Part shown: one piece after another, positions 1-14,021 of the stretch | Numbering within the stretch: the first letter of the stretch is position 1 | Layout of the letters: every line of letters begins with the position of its first letter | NCBI GenBank assembly: GCA_900471525.1 | Contig: UCEZ01000059.1 | Location: forward strand, 33,149 to 97,148 | DNA length: 64,000 bases | Reading direction: 5' to 3' | DNA from: Hyphomicrobiales bacterium | Lineage (GTDB): Bacteria > Pseudomonadota > Alphaproteobacteria > Rhizobiales > Rhizobiaceae | Translations under genes and position numbers: made by a program | The notes under the pieces: model-generated | Told to the model about the DNA's origin: nothing | Database searches by the model: none | Seen by the model: the letters and a program-made list of their open reading frames with translations, nothing else

Positions 1-236
1 GATGATAGGCCCCTATAGGACCGGCTCGATCGGGCTTGCTGGCTAGGAGAGGTCTGTAGAGCGATGCGCATCGGTCAAGGACCTCGACGACGCCAGAAAG
101 CCCGAGAAGCCGGCCGAAGGTGGCTTATGGCTGGTCTCCGGCGTTGTTGCGATGCTTGTCCGATGCGCAAGCATCGCCCTGCGCACCGCGCCTAGCCGGA
201 GACCAGCCATAAGCCATCCTATAGGGGCCTATCATC
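1..236. repeat. Nested palindromic repeat element at window edge
   Basis: Three nested inverted repeats share one centre. Bases 1-20 are the exact reverse complement of 217-236, bases 121-141 of 196-216, and bases 149-158 of 168-177. The outer 20-bp arms enclose about 196 bp; the middle arms are 21 bp with no mismatch. The layout resembles the intergenic mosaic palindromes (RIME-like) or fold-back miniature elements known in rhizobial genomes, but I cannot assign a named family. The left arm begins exactly at base 1, so the element may extend further left. I see no supported gene inside it. Confidence 0.75.
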
Positions 237-271
237 GAGACTTGGTATAAGGCCCGGCTACAACGGCAAAC

Positions 272-308
272 AAAAAGGCCGCGCCTCTCTCCAAAGCGTG
301 GCCTTTTT
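272..308. terminator. Hairpin with A-tract and T-tract, probable bidirectional terminator
   Basis: Bases 272-284 pair with 296-308 over 13 positions, including one G-T wobble. The 5' arm starts with five A and the 3' arm ends in five T, so it could stop transcription on either strand. It follows the palindromic element directly. No complete gene that it serves is visible in the window. Confidence 0.6.
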
Positions 309-613
309 GTATTCCCCAATATTGATACTCGGCCAAAAAACGCGGCCACAATTCTCGCTGCAATAGGCTTTCGTCATCTAGCCGACCCTAACGGGCCGTC
401 CTGTATTTTATACTCCAATTTACAGCGTTCCCAAAGATGGGAAACCAGAACATTTTTGGGGGTATTTACGCTGCGCAAGCGGTGGCGCGAGCGGTCATGG
501 ACACTGTTTCCGATCCTTAAACAACAAGTAGGCCGGTCCCTCGTCGGAACCGGCCTTGTTTTCGATGAACAACGGAAGCCTTCTTCGGCAGCCGTCAGTA
601 TCTCTGAGCGAGA
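309..613. other. Intergenic stretch before katG, no supported gene
   Basis: This stretch carries no gene that I can support. A 27-codon open frame runs from an ATG at 437 to a TAA at 518-520 on the + strand and is followed at once by the hairpin at 531-562, so a tiny peptide or a small RNA is possible. No Shine-Dalgarno sequence is visible before the ATG and I recognise nothing in the peptide. Confidence 0.4.
531..562 (+). terminator. Rho-independent-like hairpin with T-rich tail
   Basis: Bases 531-537 pair with 549-555, giving a GC-rich 7-bp stem, followed by a T-rich tail (TTGTTTT). The T tail is on the + strand, so it would end a + strand transcript from 309-530. As a stem it could also help end the leftward katG transcript, whose stop is at 614, but on that strand the tail is poorer. 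Confidence 0.5.
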
Positions 614-2930
<2,317 letters not shown>

Positions 2931-3830
2931 ATGATCACCATACGCCAAATGCGCTATTTCGATGCGCTCGCCAGCGCCCGGCACTTCGGCCGGGCAGCCC
3001 AGATGGTCAATGTCAGCCAACCGGCACTGTCGGCACAGATTGCGGAAATGGAACGCGAACTGAGCGTCAAGCTGGTGGAGCGCGGCAAGGGTCTGACGCT
3101 CCTGACGCGCGAGGGCGAGACGCTGTTGCCGGAAGTGCGCAAGATTCTCGGCGGTATCGACCAGCTCTACCAGCAAGCACGGCAGGTCACCGGGGTTCTG
3201 GAAGGCAAGCATCGGCTGGGGATCATTCCGACTGTTGCGCCCTATCTCGTGCCTGTCCTCATTCCGCTCGTTCGCGAGCGTTACCCCAACCTGCAGATCG
3301 AGCTGAAAGAGCTTCTGACCGGCCCTTGCCTCGATGACCTGCGCCACGGCCGGCTCGACAGCGTCATCGTTGCCCTTCCGGTCGATGAGGAGAACCTGTC
3401 GAGTTCACTGCTGTTCGAGGACCGGTTCCTGATCGCCAGCACGGAGGATGAAAATACCATCCTGATGTCGCCGATGACCGAGGACAAGGTCGATGTCGAA
3501 CGGTTGCTTCTGCTTGAGGAAGGCCATTGCCTGCGCGACCACGCGCTGGCCGTCTGCGGCGTCCATTCCGGCCGGCGCGTCGCCAATTATGGCGCAACCT
3601 CGATGGCGACGCTTTTGCAGATGGTCAGCCACGGCATGGGCATTACGCTGATCCCGGAAATCGCCGTCAACGACGAAAAGACCCGCAACCGCATGCGGAT
3701 CGTTCCCTTTGCAGAACCGCAGCCGTTGCGCAGGATCGGCCTCGTCTGGCGAACCCGAAGCGGCCGCCAGAACGATCAGCACGCGCTGGCCAGCCTGATT
3801 TCGGAGGCGGCCAAACGCCTGCTTCAGTAG
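2931..3830 (+). CDS. oxyR: Hydrogen peroxide-sensing LysR regulator OxyR
   Basis: LysR-family activator (299 aa) with an N-terminal winged helix-turn-helix (about residues 1-60, with SQPALSAQIAEME) and a C-terminal sensing domain. The two redox cysteines that define OxyR are both present as C200 and C209 in EEGHCLRDHALAVC, the spacing of E. coli C199/C208, where a disulphide forms on peroxide exposure. It sits divergent from katG, its expected target. No clear Shine-Dalgarno is seen before the ATG; instead an inverted repeat abuts it, suggesting self-repression at the start site. The gene ends one base before the stop of the convergent dienelactone hydrolase gene. Confidence 0.93.
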   Translation: MITIRQMRYFDALASARHFGRAAQMVNVSQPALSAQIAEMERELSVKLVERGKGLTLLTREGETLLPEVRKILGGIDQLYQQARQVTGVLEGKHRLGIIPTVAPYLVPVLIPLVRERYPNLQIELKELLTGPCLDDLRHGRLDSVIVALPVDEENLSSSLLFEDRFLIASTEDENTILMSPMTEDKVDVERLLLLEEGHCLRDHALAVCGVHSGRRVANYGATSMATLLQMVSHGMGITLIPEIAVNDEKTRNRMRIVPFAEPQPLRRIGLVWRTRSGRQNDQHALASLISEAAKRLLQ

Positions 3831-3831
3831 A

Positions 3832-4707
3832 TCACACCACCTTCGCCTTCAGGAACTCAACCGTCCGCCCCCAGGCCAGATCCGCGGCTGCCTTGTCATA
3901 ACGGGCAGCCGAGGTGTCGTTGTTGAAGGCGTGGTTGACGCCGTCGTAGATGTGGATGGTGAAGTCCTTGCCGTTGTCGGTCAGCGCTTTTTTATAGGCG
4001 TCGATACCGGCGTTGATGCGGTCGTCCAGACCCGCATATTGCAGGAGCAGGGCGGCCTTGATCTTCGGCACGTCTTCTGCCGGCGGCTGGGCGCCGTAAT
4101 AGGCGACACCGGCCTTCAGGTCGGGCGACGCAACGGCCAGCTTGTTGACCATACCGCCGCCCCAGCAGAAGCCGATCGCACCGGCCTTGCCGGTAGTGGC
4201 GTCATTGCCCTCGAGATAGGTGACCGTCGCTACCGCGTTATCGACGGTCTGCTTGCCATCGAGTGCACCAATCATTTCACGAGCCTTATCCTCGTCGGCC
4301 GGGGTTCCACCCGCAGGCGACAGAAAATCCGGGGCGAGCGCGACAAACCCTTCGAGCGCCATGCGGCGGGCCACATCCTTGATATGGGGGTTAAGGCCGC
4401 GGTTCTCATGAATGACGATGACGGCGGGCAGCTTGCCGGTCGCGTCGGCCGGGCGCACGAGGTAGCCCTTCATCTCGCCGCCGGCACCGGGATAGGTGAC
4501 ATCCTCTGCCTTGACGCGCGGGTCCGCTTCGGGGATCATTTCCGCCTGAGCGCTGTTGGCGGCAAGCAGCGGGGCGATCGCGGCAGCGGTCGCCGCCGAC
4601 CCGGTCAGCGCCGTCAGCTTGCGCATGAAGGCGCGCCGGTCGAGGCTCAGATGGGTGTACTCGTCATAGGCGTTGATCATCGCCTGGGTGATCTGCAGCT
4701 GTTCCAT
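3832..4707 (-). CDS. Dienelactone hydrolase family protein, exported by a Tat-like signal
   Basis: Alpha/beta hydrolase of the dienelactone hydrolase family (291 aa). The catalytic triad is visible as C181 (GFCWGG), D228 or D229 (GLDDR) and H259 (VNHAF). Residues 22-55 contain SLDRRAFMRKL followed by a hydrophobic stretch and AQA, which looks like a twin-arginine signal, though set inside a longer N-terminus. I chose the ATG at 4707 because a good Shine-Dalgarno (AGGAGGAA) precedes it; the frame is open upstream. Family members hydrolyse cyclic esters such as dienelactone, but exported members like this one have no firm substrate. It converges on oxyR, so there is no sign that it shares a transcript with katG. 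Confidence 0.85.
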   Translation of the reverse strand: MEQLQITQAMINAYDEYTHLSLDRRAFMRKLTALTGSAATAAAIAPLLAANSAQAEMIPEADPRVKAEDVTYPGAGGEMKGYLVRPADATGKLPAVIVIHENRGLNPHIKDVARRMALEGFVALAPDFLSPAGGTPADEDKAREMIGALDGKQTVDNAVATVTYLEGNDATTGKAGAIGFCWGGGMVNKLAVASPDLKAGVAYYGAQPPAEDVPKIKAALLLQYAGLDDRINAGIDAYKKALTDNGKDFTIHIYDGVNHAFNNDTSAARYDKAAADLAWGRTVEFLKAKVV

Positions 4708-4879
4708 GATTTCCTCCTGGCCTGCGCCATCAGGTCTCAAGGACTGCCGGCGCGTTGTTATGGCGTATCGATCACGACGCTTTCGCATCGATGCGGCAGA
4801 GCTGCATCGTGACCGACCGAGAAAACAGAATTGCGGCAGTTGCGGCGTTAGACAACGATAACACCGTTAAATTGACGCA

Positions 4880-4919
4880 AACGTGATCCGGCCGTGAAGA
4901 CACACGGCCGGATCACGTT
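4880..4919 (-). terminator. 17-bp perfect hairpin after bdhA
   Basis: Bases 4880-4896 are the exact reverse complement of 4903-4919, leaving a 6-base loop. It begins 4 bases past the bdhA stop on the minus strand and is followed there by a short T run, so it most likely ends the patatin-adc-bdhA transcript. Confidence 0.75.
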
Positions 4920-4923
4920 GTGC

Positions 4924-5706
4924 TTACTGCATATACCAGCCGTGGCTGACGACGAGAGACTGGCCGGTCAGCGCGTTGGTCTCAAAACCGGCAAACAGAA
5001 GCGCCACCTCGGCAACATCCTCGACAGTGGTGAATTCGGTGTCGACCGTGCCACCGAGCATCATCTTCTTGACGACTTCTTCCTCGGATATGCCGAGCGC
5101 CTTTGCCTGTTCCGGGATCTGCTTTTCGACCAGCGGCGTTTTCACGAAGCCGGGGCAGATGACGTTGGCGCGCACGCCGTCCGGTCCGCCTTCCTTGGCA
5201 ACGACGCGAGCAAGCCCGAGCAGGCCGTGCTTGGCGGTGACGTAAGCCGATTTCAGCGGCGAGGCTTCGTGCGAATGCACCGAGCCCATATAGATGATAG
5301 CGCCGCCCTTCTGCGCCTTCATATGCGGGACGCAGGCCTTGGTCGTGAGGAACGCGCCATCGAGATGGATCGACAGCATCTTCTTCCAGTCGGAAAACGC
5401 GTAGTCCTCGATCTTGTTGACGATCTGGATGCCGGCATTGGAGACGAGTACATCCACCCTGCCCCATTTTGTGACGACGGCGGCGACGCCCGAGTTGACC
5501 GCTTCTTCGCTGGTCACGTCCATCGCAAGGCCGATCGCCTCACCCGGTCCTGCCGCGGTCAGGTCCTTGGCCGTCGCTTCGGCCGCTTCGAGCTTCAGGT
5601 CGGCGATGACAACCTTGGCGCCTTCGGAGACGTAGCGCTTGGCGATCGCGAGACCAATGCCGCTGGCCGAGCCGGTAACGATGCAGACCTTGTCCTTGAG
5701 TTTCAT
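4924..5706 (-). CDS. bdhA: 3-hydroxybutyrate dehydrogenase BdhA
   Basis: NAD-dependent short-chain dehydrogenase (260 aa) that oxidises 3-hydroxybutyrate to acetoacetate during polyhydroxybutyrate use. It has the Rossmann motif TGSASGIG near the N-terminus, NAG near residue 90, the catalytic Ser (GSVHS), and Tyr and Lys in YVTAKHG. The extended [13 protein letters not shown] loop and the C-terminal [15 protein letters not shown] are typical of BdhA. It is the last gene of the operon patatin-adc-bdhA and lies 12 bases behind adc. The gene order itself supports the role, since acetoacetate made here can be decarboxylated by Adc or passed on as acetoacetyl-CoA. Confidence 0.93.
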   Translation of the reverse strand: MKLKDKVCIVTGSASGIGLAIAKRYVSEGAKVVIADLKLEAAEATAKDLTAAGPGEAIGLAMDVTSEEAVNSGVAAVVTKWGRVDVLVSNAGIQIVNKIEDYAFSDWKKMLSIHLDGAFLTTKACVPHMKAQKGGAIIYMGSVHSHEASPLKSAYVTAKHGLLGLARVVAKEGGPDGVRANVICPGFVKTPLVEKQIPEQAKALGISEEEVVKKMMLGGTVDTEFTTVEDVAEVALLFAGFETNALTGQSLVVSHGWYMQ

Positions 5707-5718
5707 GGTTTTAACTCC

Positions 5719-6459
5719 CTATTTTGCAAGATAATCATGGACCACTTCGCCGAGGCCCAGCGTCAGGTCGGAGAGAATGTGGACGGCGGATTTGACTTCC
5801 AGCACCGGCAGGTCGGCGACCGGCGCCAGCGCATGCGGAAACAGCGCCAGGGCTCCCGGCCCTTCCCAAGCCCCCTTCACCGTCAAGTCCTCGAGATAAT
5901 AGCGCACCAGCTCGCATATGCGCGGCGTGCAATCGACATGCGGAATGATCTTCAGCATGAAGTTCGGTTGTTTCAGGCTTTCCAGAACCTTGGCCGTATC
6001 GAGCGTACGGTGCTTGAAACCCATCGTTGCCGTGGCCACCCGCTGGCCGCCATAGTCGAGTGTGCCGACCAGCGCATCCTTCACAGCATGCAATGACGGG
6101 TCGGCCAGCTTCTTCGGAAAGCCCCAGATCTCGCGGCCGCCGGCGATCGGCGCGTCGTCGTTGAGATACATCGAGTGCACATAGCCGCCGTGGACGCCTT
6201 CATAGGTTACCGGAATGACCTGGCCGGATTCAGTGTAATCGCCGAAGCCGGTCGAATCCGGCATGCGGATGAACTCGTATTTCACCAGCGGCTCGTCGAA
6301 CTGCAGCGGTTCCGGCACGACACGGCGCAGGGCCTCTGGATCGGTGCGGTAGGTGATGATCATGTATTCGCGGTTGACGAAACGGTATGGCCCCGGCGGA
6401 TAGGACGGGCTCGTCAGCGGCATGGCGAAGGCATTGCGCACGACATCTTCGATTTTCAT
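5719..6459 (-). CDS. adc: Acetoacetate decarboxylase
   Basis: Acetoacetate decarboxylase family enzyme (246 aa) that turns acetoacetate into acetone and CO2 through a Schiff base. The [12 protein letters not shown] segment holds the lysine pair K116-K117, matching the Lys115/Lys116 pair of the clostridial enzyme. The open frame extends 26 codons upstream, but the ATG at 6459 overlaps the stop codon of the patatin gene (ATGA, 6456-6459), so translation is probably coupled and I start there. It lies between the patatin gene and bdhA. Similar-length relatives include enzymes of other specificity, but the context makes acetoacetate the best guess. Confidence 0.88.
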   Translation of the reverse strand: MKIEDVVRNAFAMPLTSPSYPPGPYRFVNREYMIITYRTDPEALRRVVPEPLQFDEPLVKYEFIRMPDSTGFGDYTESGQVIPVTYEGVHGGYVHSMYLNDDAPIAGGREIWGFPKKLADPSLHAVKDALVGTLDYGGQRVATATMGFKHRTLDTAKVLESLKQPNFMLKIIPHVDCTPRICELVRYYLEDLTVKGAWEGPGALALFPHALAPVADLPVLEVKSAVHILSDLTLGLGEVVHDYLAK

Positions 6460-7586
6460 GATTTTTTCTCGGCTCCATGTTTTTCGCAAAGATCGAAGAC
6501 GCGGATCCCGTTGGTTGGGCGGGTGCGGCTCTGCCAATCCGGATGATTGAGGGTCCTGACCACATCGTCGTGCCCGGCCTTCCAGTGCTCCTCCACGGAG
6601 AGACGGGAGAACTCATAGTCCTTGGATTGGCTTTCGTAGTCAGCATGGCGATAGATCAAGTGCACCATGGTGACGGCGCAATCATTGCCGATCTTTTCCA
6701 AGAGCCGTGCGTCCGGATCATCTTTCAATTCGTCCGGCAGTTTCGCCATCAGCCGGCTGGCCGCCATGCGGATGGTCTGCAGCTTGCGGAACTGATCGGT
6801 GTTCAAGCGCGTGCGGCTGGAGAAACGGATTTCCTTTTCACGTGCCTGAACATCGAAAAGGTCCTTCGGCAATTGCCCTTTTGCGCTGAACAGGTCGATC
6901 TGGAAGATACAGAGATCGCTTTCCAGTTCCGGGCCACCGAGAATACGCTGCAGGGGCGTGTTGGAAACGATGCCGCCATCCCAATAGTACCGGCCATCAA
7001 TTTCGACCGGCGCGAAACCGGGCGGCAGAGCGCCGGAGGCAGCCACATGCTTGGCTGAAAAGTCGCAGTGGTTGTTGTCGAAATAGTTGAAGTTGCCGCT
7101 CACCACGTCGACGGCACCGAGACTGAGGCGAATGGCGCCGGAATTGATCAGGTCAAAATCAACGAGATCGGCGAGCGTCTCCTGCAGCGGCTGGGTGTCG
7201 TAGAGGCTGATCGCAGCCATCGGATCGCCTGGAATGTTCCAGGGTTTTAGGGCGCGTGGCTTGAAGAAGCCGGGGACACCGGTCAGCGACCCCAAGAAGG
7301 CGGAGGATTCGTTGAACCATTTCCGCATCACGTCGCCATTTCCCAGGAAATGGCCGGGCAGCCCGGAGGAAACCCGATGCCAGAAAGTGCGCAGATTGTC
7401 GACACGCCGGTTGACCGGGCTGCCGGCAATGATTGCCGAATTGATCGCACCGATGGAAATGCCGGCAAGCCAGTCCGGCCGGATGCCGGCCTCGTGCAAA
7501 GCCTCGTATGCGCCCGCCTGATAGGCCCCAAGTGCGCCGCCGCCCTGAAAGACCAGCACGGTTTTCTCTCTCGGTATGGTGCTCAC
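6456..7586 (-). CDS. Patatin-like phospholipase with DUF3734-type C-terminus
   Basis: Patatin-fold lipid acyl hydrolase (376 aa). The oxyanion loop [12 protein letters not shown] lies at about residues 14-25, the nucleophile S44 is in GISIG, and D203 in WDGG completes the Ser-Asp dyad. I chose the GTG at 7586, giving [17 protein letters not shown], because a Shine-Dalgarno-like AAAGGAAAG stands before it; the frame continues 22 codons upstream without a convincing start. It is the first gene of the operon with adc and bdhA, so a function at the surface of polyhydroxybutyrate granules or in lipid turnover is likely, but that is inference from position. Confidence 0.88.
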   Translation of the reverse strand: MSTIPREKTVLVFQGGGALGAYQAGAYEALHEAGIRPDWLAGISIGAINSAIIAGSPVNRRVDNLRTFWHRVSSGLPGHFLGNGDVMRKWFNESSAFLGSLTGVPGFFKPRALKPWNIPGDPMAAISLYDTQPLQETLADLVDFDLINSGAIRLSLGAVDVVSGNFNYFDNNHCDFSAKHVAASGALPPGFAPVEIDGRYYWDGGIVSNTPLQRILGGPELESDLCIFQIDLFSAKGQLPKDLFDVQAREKEIRFSSRTRLNTDQFRKLQTIRMAASRLMAKLPDELKDDPDARLLEKIGNDCAVTMVHLIYRHADYESQSKDYEFSRLSVEEHWKAGHDDVVRTLNHPDWQSRTRPTNGIRVFDLCEKHGAEKKS

Positions 7587-7820
7587 GGGATGCTTTCCTT
7601 TGGAATGCTGCGATTGCGAATGGACAACACCTGGAAGGTTGCCGGGTTCCACATTTGCAGATTAAGTTTTGGTAACACGGGAAGGCAATGGAGACGAATA
7701 TGTGCTATTCAATTCAGACACTTGTGTGACGGACGCGGTATTGTTTTTTCGTCGAGAAGCCGGATGATAGTCCGGCCTTGTGCACCGTGCAATGCAATAG
7801 AATGTGACAGCGCGAGGTTG

Positions 7821-8240
7821 TCAAACGCCGGCGATATGAGCCGCGAAAAGCACCCACAGGGTGAAATTAAAGACGAATCCGGTCACGAACAGACGCTGGC
7901 GGATTTTCAGCCGGTTCGAGGTCACATGCACATAGGCGTGCGCGAGGCGGCTAAGGACAAAGAGCCAGGCGACGGCAAGTACGGCATGACTCACGCCAGC
8001 AGTCACATAAAGCAGGATGCAAACGAGGAAGAAGAGAACCGGCAGTTCGAACTGGTTGACCAGGCTACGCGCAGCGGTCGCGCTTGGCGCCGGTTCGATT
8101 GCCGGAACCCAGTAGTCTTGCGGCTTGGCAAGACCGGCGCGCACGGCGCGGGTGCGGCGCGTCAGCATCAGAAAATAGACGGCATGGATCAAGGCGACCT
8201 GCGCGATGACAGGCCAGAAGATTGCTGTCGATGAGGGCAT
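7821..8240 (-). CDS. MAPEG family membrane protein
   Basis: Small integral membrane protein (139 aa) with four hydrophobic segments. It resembles the MAPEG family (membrane-associated proteins in eicosanoid and glutathione metabolism), with the FELPVLFF and SRLAHAYVHVTSN signatures in the second half. The ATG at 8240 follows a GGAG at good distance; upstream codons in the frame are not protein-like. Bacterial members may be glutathione transferases or peroxidases, but the substrate is unknown. It stands alone between the patatin operon and the divergent LtrA gene. About 230 bp upstream of the patatin start (7587-7820) holds no gene. Confidence 0.82.
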   Translation of the reverse strand: MPSSTAIFWPVIAQVALIHAVYFLMLTRRTRAVRAGLAKPQDYWVPAIEPAPSATAARSLVNQFELPVLFFLVCILLYVTAGVSHAVLAVAWLFVLSRLAHAYVHVTSNRLKIRQRLFVTGFVFNFTLWVLFAAHIAGV

Positions 8241-8404
8241 GATCACTCCGTCGATTCGATCCGTCCGTGATGTATAGCGAACGGGACGAAAATCCAGAAC
8301 CGGGCCGGTACAGCTCTTCGCCAACGGTCCATGCTTGACACCTGTTTTATGAATGAAGGATGGTCGAAGCAGCCGATCCCGCAGCCCTCGCGAGAAAGAA
8401 CAGT

Positions 8405-9667
8405 ATGTCCGAACCGCATGCTCCCCCAAGCCAGCTGCCCACCCATCATCTCTCATCGATGCGTGGACGTGATCCGCACGAGCACCACCGGGTGGCGACA
8501 CCACTCGAGCTCCTGTTCGACCTCACCTTCGTGATCGCCTTTGGCCTGGCCGCGTCGCAGCTCGCCCACCTGCTTGCTGAAGGCCACTACGCCGCCGGGC
8601 TTATGGGCTTCGGCTTTGCGATGTTCGCGGTCTGCTGGGCCTGGGTGAATTTTTCCTGGTTCGCCTCGGCCTTCGATACGGACGACTGGATCTATCGGCT
8701 CACCACCATGGTTCAGATGGTTGGTGTCCTTATCCTTGCGCTCGGCCTGCCGCAGATGTTCGAATCGATTGACCATGGCGAGCATGTCGACAACGGCGTC
8801 ATGGTGCTCGGCTATGTCGTGATGCGGGTCGCGATGGTCTTCCAGTGGCTGCGCGCCGCACGGCAGAACCCGGATCGGCGTCCGGCCTGCCTCACCTATG
8901 CTATTGCAATCTCCATTGCCCAAATCGGCTGGGTCGCACTGATTTTCATCGACATGCCGCTTTTGCCGACCTTCCTTTGTGTCGTCGCGCTGACCTTGAT
9001 TGAAATGCTCGGCCCGGTCGTCGCCGAACGCAAGAACGGCGGCACCCCGTGGCACGCGCATCATATCGCCGAACGCTACGGCCTTTTGGCGATCATCACG
9101 CTCGGTGAAGGCGTTGTGGGAACGGTGGCATCGATCTCGGCGATCACAGGCGAACAGGGGTGGAACCTCGACGCCATCCTCGTCTGCATTGCCGGTACTG
9201 GGCTTACTTTCGGCATGTGGTGGCTGTACTTCCTGCTGCCATCCGGCCGGATCCTCCATGTCTTCCGTGGCCGATCCTTCGCGTGGGGCTACGGCCATAT
9301 GCTAATCTTCGCGGCCATCGCTGCGACCGGCGCGGGCCTGCATGTGGCAGCCTATTATATCGAGCACAAGGCCCATATCAGCGCGGCAGCAACGGTGCTC
9401 ACCGTGGCCATTCCCGTTGGGGCCTACGTGCTTCTGATCTTCGCGCACTATGTCTATCTGCTGCAGAAGATGGAAGCCTTCTACCTCTGGCTACTGGCGG
9501 GTTCGGCGGTCCTGTTGGCCGTTCCGGTCTTTGCAGCGGCATCCGGCGTCAGCATGACGCTGTGCCTCACCGTACTGATGCTTGCACCGCTGATTCCAGT
9601 CATTGGCTACGAGGTCAAGGGACATCACTACGGCAACAGGGCTCTCGCCCGCGCCCTGGAGTCCTGA
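8405..9667 (+). CDS. ltrA: Low temperature requirement protein A (LtrA) family
   Basis: Polytopic membrane protein (420 aa) with about ten hydrophobic segments. The family opening is clear: RVATPLELLFDLTFV near residues 31-45, followed by repeated helices, and AERYGLLAIITLGEGVVG in the middle. LtrA was named in Listeria for growth in the cold; the biochemical activity is not known. The frame is open back to 8360, but MSEPHAPP at 8405 is the likelier start because the preceding residues are not hydrophobic or conserved-looking. It diverges from the MAPEG gene and ends just before a strong bidirectional terminator shared with guaB. Confidence 0.88.
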   Translation: MSEPHAPPSQLPTHHLSSMRGRDPHEHHRVATPLELLFDLTFVIAFGLAASQLAHLLAEGHYAAGLMGFGFAMFAVCWAWVNFSWFASAFDTDDWIYRLTTMVQMVGVLILALGLPQMFESIDHGEHVDNGVMVLGYVVMRVAMVFQWLRAARQNPDRRPACLTYAIAISIAQIGWVALIFIDMPLLPTFLCVVALTLIEMLGPVVAERKNGGTPWHAHHIAERYGLLAIITLGEGVVGTVASISAITGEQGWNLDAILVCIAGTGLTFGMWWLYFLLPSGRILHVFRGRSFAWGYGHMLIFAAIAATGAGLHVAAYYIEHKAHISAAATVLTVAIPVGAYVLLIFAHYVYLLQKMEAFYLWLLAGSAVLLAVPVFAAASGVSMTLCLTVLMLAPLIPVIGYEVKGHHYGNRALARALES

Positions 9668-9680
9668 GCGCAGAGACAAA

Positions 9681-9710
9681 AAAAGCGGCGGAGATATCTC
9701 CGCCGCTTTT
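9681..9710. terminator. Perfect 30-bp palindrome, bidirectional terminator
   Basis: Bases 9681-9710 form a fully self-complementary palindrome that starts with four A and ends with four T, with a GC-rich core. It sits between the convergent ltrA and guaB genes and can end both transcripts. Confidence 0.9.
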
Positions 9711-9736
9711 CGAGTTGCAATCGATGGGCGCTGCGT

Positions 9737-12408
<2,672 letters not shown>

Positions 12409-12597
12409 GCAGCTCTCCATCGTTTACGGGATCGGACAGCGGCTGCGTCGATCCGGCAAGGCAACATCTAGGGTATTGACAGAACAAGGCCGCAGGACTC
12501 ACAGGGATGTGATCACAAGTTGAGCGCCGAATGACGACTTTCGCCTGAAAAGTCTTATGTTCCCTACGCTCCGCCATACCGCGCAAGGCCGCCTCGC

Positions 12598-14010
12598 ATG
12601 AATCGCATCGTACCGATGATCCTCGCCGTCGCTCTGTTCATGGAGCAGATGGACTCCACCGTCATTGCGACATCGCTGCCTGCAATCGCACATGATCTCG
12701 GTGTCGGGCCGATCACGCTGAAGCTGGCGCTGACCTCCTACATGGTGTCGCTGGCGATCTTCATTCCACTCAGCGGCTGGATGGCCGACCGGTTCGGTGC
12801 CAAGCGGATTTTTCGCGCCGCCATCCTGGTCTTCATCCTGGGTTCGATCTTCTGCGCGTTCGCCGACAGCGTGCTTGCCTTCGTCGTCTCACGCTTCCTG
12901 CAGGGCATGGGCGGCGCGATGATGACGCCGGTGGCACGTCTCGTGCTGGTGCGCTCGACGCAGCGCAGCGAGCTGGTCGGCGCGATGGCGCTGCTCACCA
13001 TCCCGGCGCTGGTCGGCCCACTCGCAGGCCCGCCGCTCGGCGGCTTCATCACCACCTACTTCTCCTGGCACTGGATCTTTCTCATCAACGTACCGGTCGG
13101 CATCATCGGCTACATCCTGTCCGGCATCTACCTGCCGGAGATCAAGAGCGAAGCGCCGCCGCCGATCGACATCAAGGGCTTTTTCCTCAGCGCCATCGCC
13201 GCCTCGGGCACGATGTTCGGGTTGTCGGTGATGAGCCTGCCCGCCCTGCCGCCGCAGATAGGTGCCGCCGCCGTCGTCATCGGCATCATCTGCGGCTTCC
13301 TCTACGTCCGACATGCGCGACGTCATCCCGCCCCGCTGCTCGATCTCAACCTGTTCAAGGACAGCGCCTTCAGGGCCGCTGCGATCGGCGGCACGCTGTT
13401 CCGCATCTCGATCGGCGCCGTGCCCTTCCTGATGCCGCTGATGCTGCAGGTCGGTTTCGGCCTGACGCCGTTCCAGTCCGGCATGATTACCTTCGTCGGT
13501 GCCGTCGGTGCGCTGACGACCAAGTTCTTCGCCAAGCGCGTGCTGATCTTTGCCGGCTTTCGCACGACGCTGATCTTCGCCTGCATCACCGGCGCGATCC
13601 TGACTTTCGTCAATGGCCTGTTCACCCCGGCAACGCCTTACATCGTCATGATGTTCATCCTGCTGCTCGCCGGTTTTTCCCGCTCGTTTTTCTTCACCAG
13701 CGTCAACGCGCTGGCTTTCGCCGATATTCCCGATTCGCAGGCGAGCAAGGCAACCTCGATGACCGCGGTTTTGCAGCAGATGAGCCTGGCGCTCGGCGTT
13801 GCCGTCGCCGGTGCCATTCTCGAAATCGAGACGACGCTGACCGGATCGAAGCTGGAGCTGCAGGATTTCCAGATCGCCTTCATGCTGATTTCCGCGATTA
13901 CCCTGTCAGCAATCATTCCGCTGATCGGCATGTCGAAGACCGCAGGCGCATCCGTTTCCGGCCACAAGATGAGGCCCGATCCCGAGGCGGAGACCATCGC
14001 AGTCAAATAG
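12598..14010 (+). CDS. MFS drug-type exporter, EmrB/QacA-like
   Basis: Major facilitator superfamily transporter (470 aa) with 12 to 14 hydrophobic segments. The N-terminal MEQMDSTVIATSLPAIA matches motif D1 of the DHA2 (EmrB/QacA) group, and GWMADRFGAKRIF is the loop 2-3 signature. It probably exports drugs or metabolites by proton antiport; the substrate cannot be read from sequence. No membrane-fusion partner (EmrA) is next to it, so it likely acts on its own. It diverges from the MBL-fold hydrolase gene and runs into the convergent VOC gene 11 bases on. Confidence 0.88.
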   Translation: MNRIVPMILAVALFMEQMDSTVIATSLPAIAHDLGVGPITLKLALTSYMVSLAIFIPLSGWMADRFGAKRIFRAAILVFILGSIFCAFADSVLAFVVSRFLQGMGGAMMTPVARLVLVRSTQRSELVGAMALLTIPALVGPLAGPPLGGFITTYFSWHWIFLINVPVGIIGYILSGIYLPEIKSEAPPPIDIKGFFLSAIAASGTMFGLSVMSLPALPPQIGAAAVVIGIICGFLYVRHARRHPAPLLDLNLFKDSAFRAAAIGGTLFRISIGAVPFLMPLMLQVGFGLTPFQSGMITFVGAVGALTTKFFAKRVLIFAGFRTTLIFACITGAILTFVNGLFTPATPYIVMMFILLLAGFSRSFFFTSVNALAFADIPDSQASKATSMTAVLQQMSLALGVAVAGAILEIETTLTGSKLELQDFQIAFMLISAITLSAIIPLIGMSKTAGASVSGHKMRPDPEAETIAVK

Positions 14011-14021
14011 CGTGAGCGTGG

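Noticed and set aside
12889-13326. Open frames opposite the MFS exporter
   Set aside because: Antisense shadows without hydrophobic or domain character.
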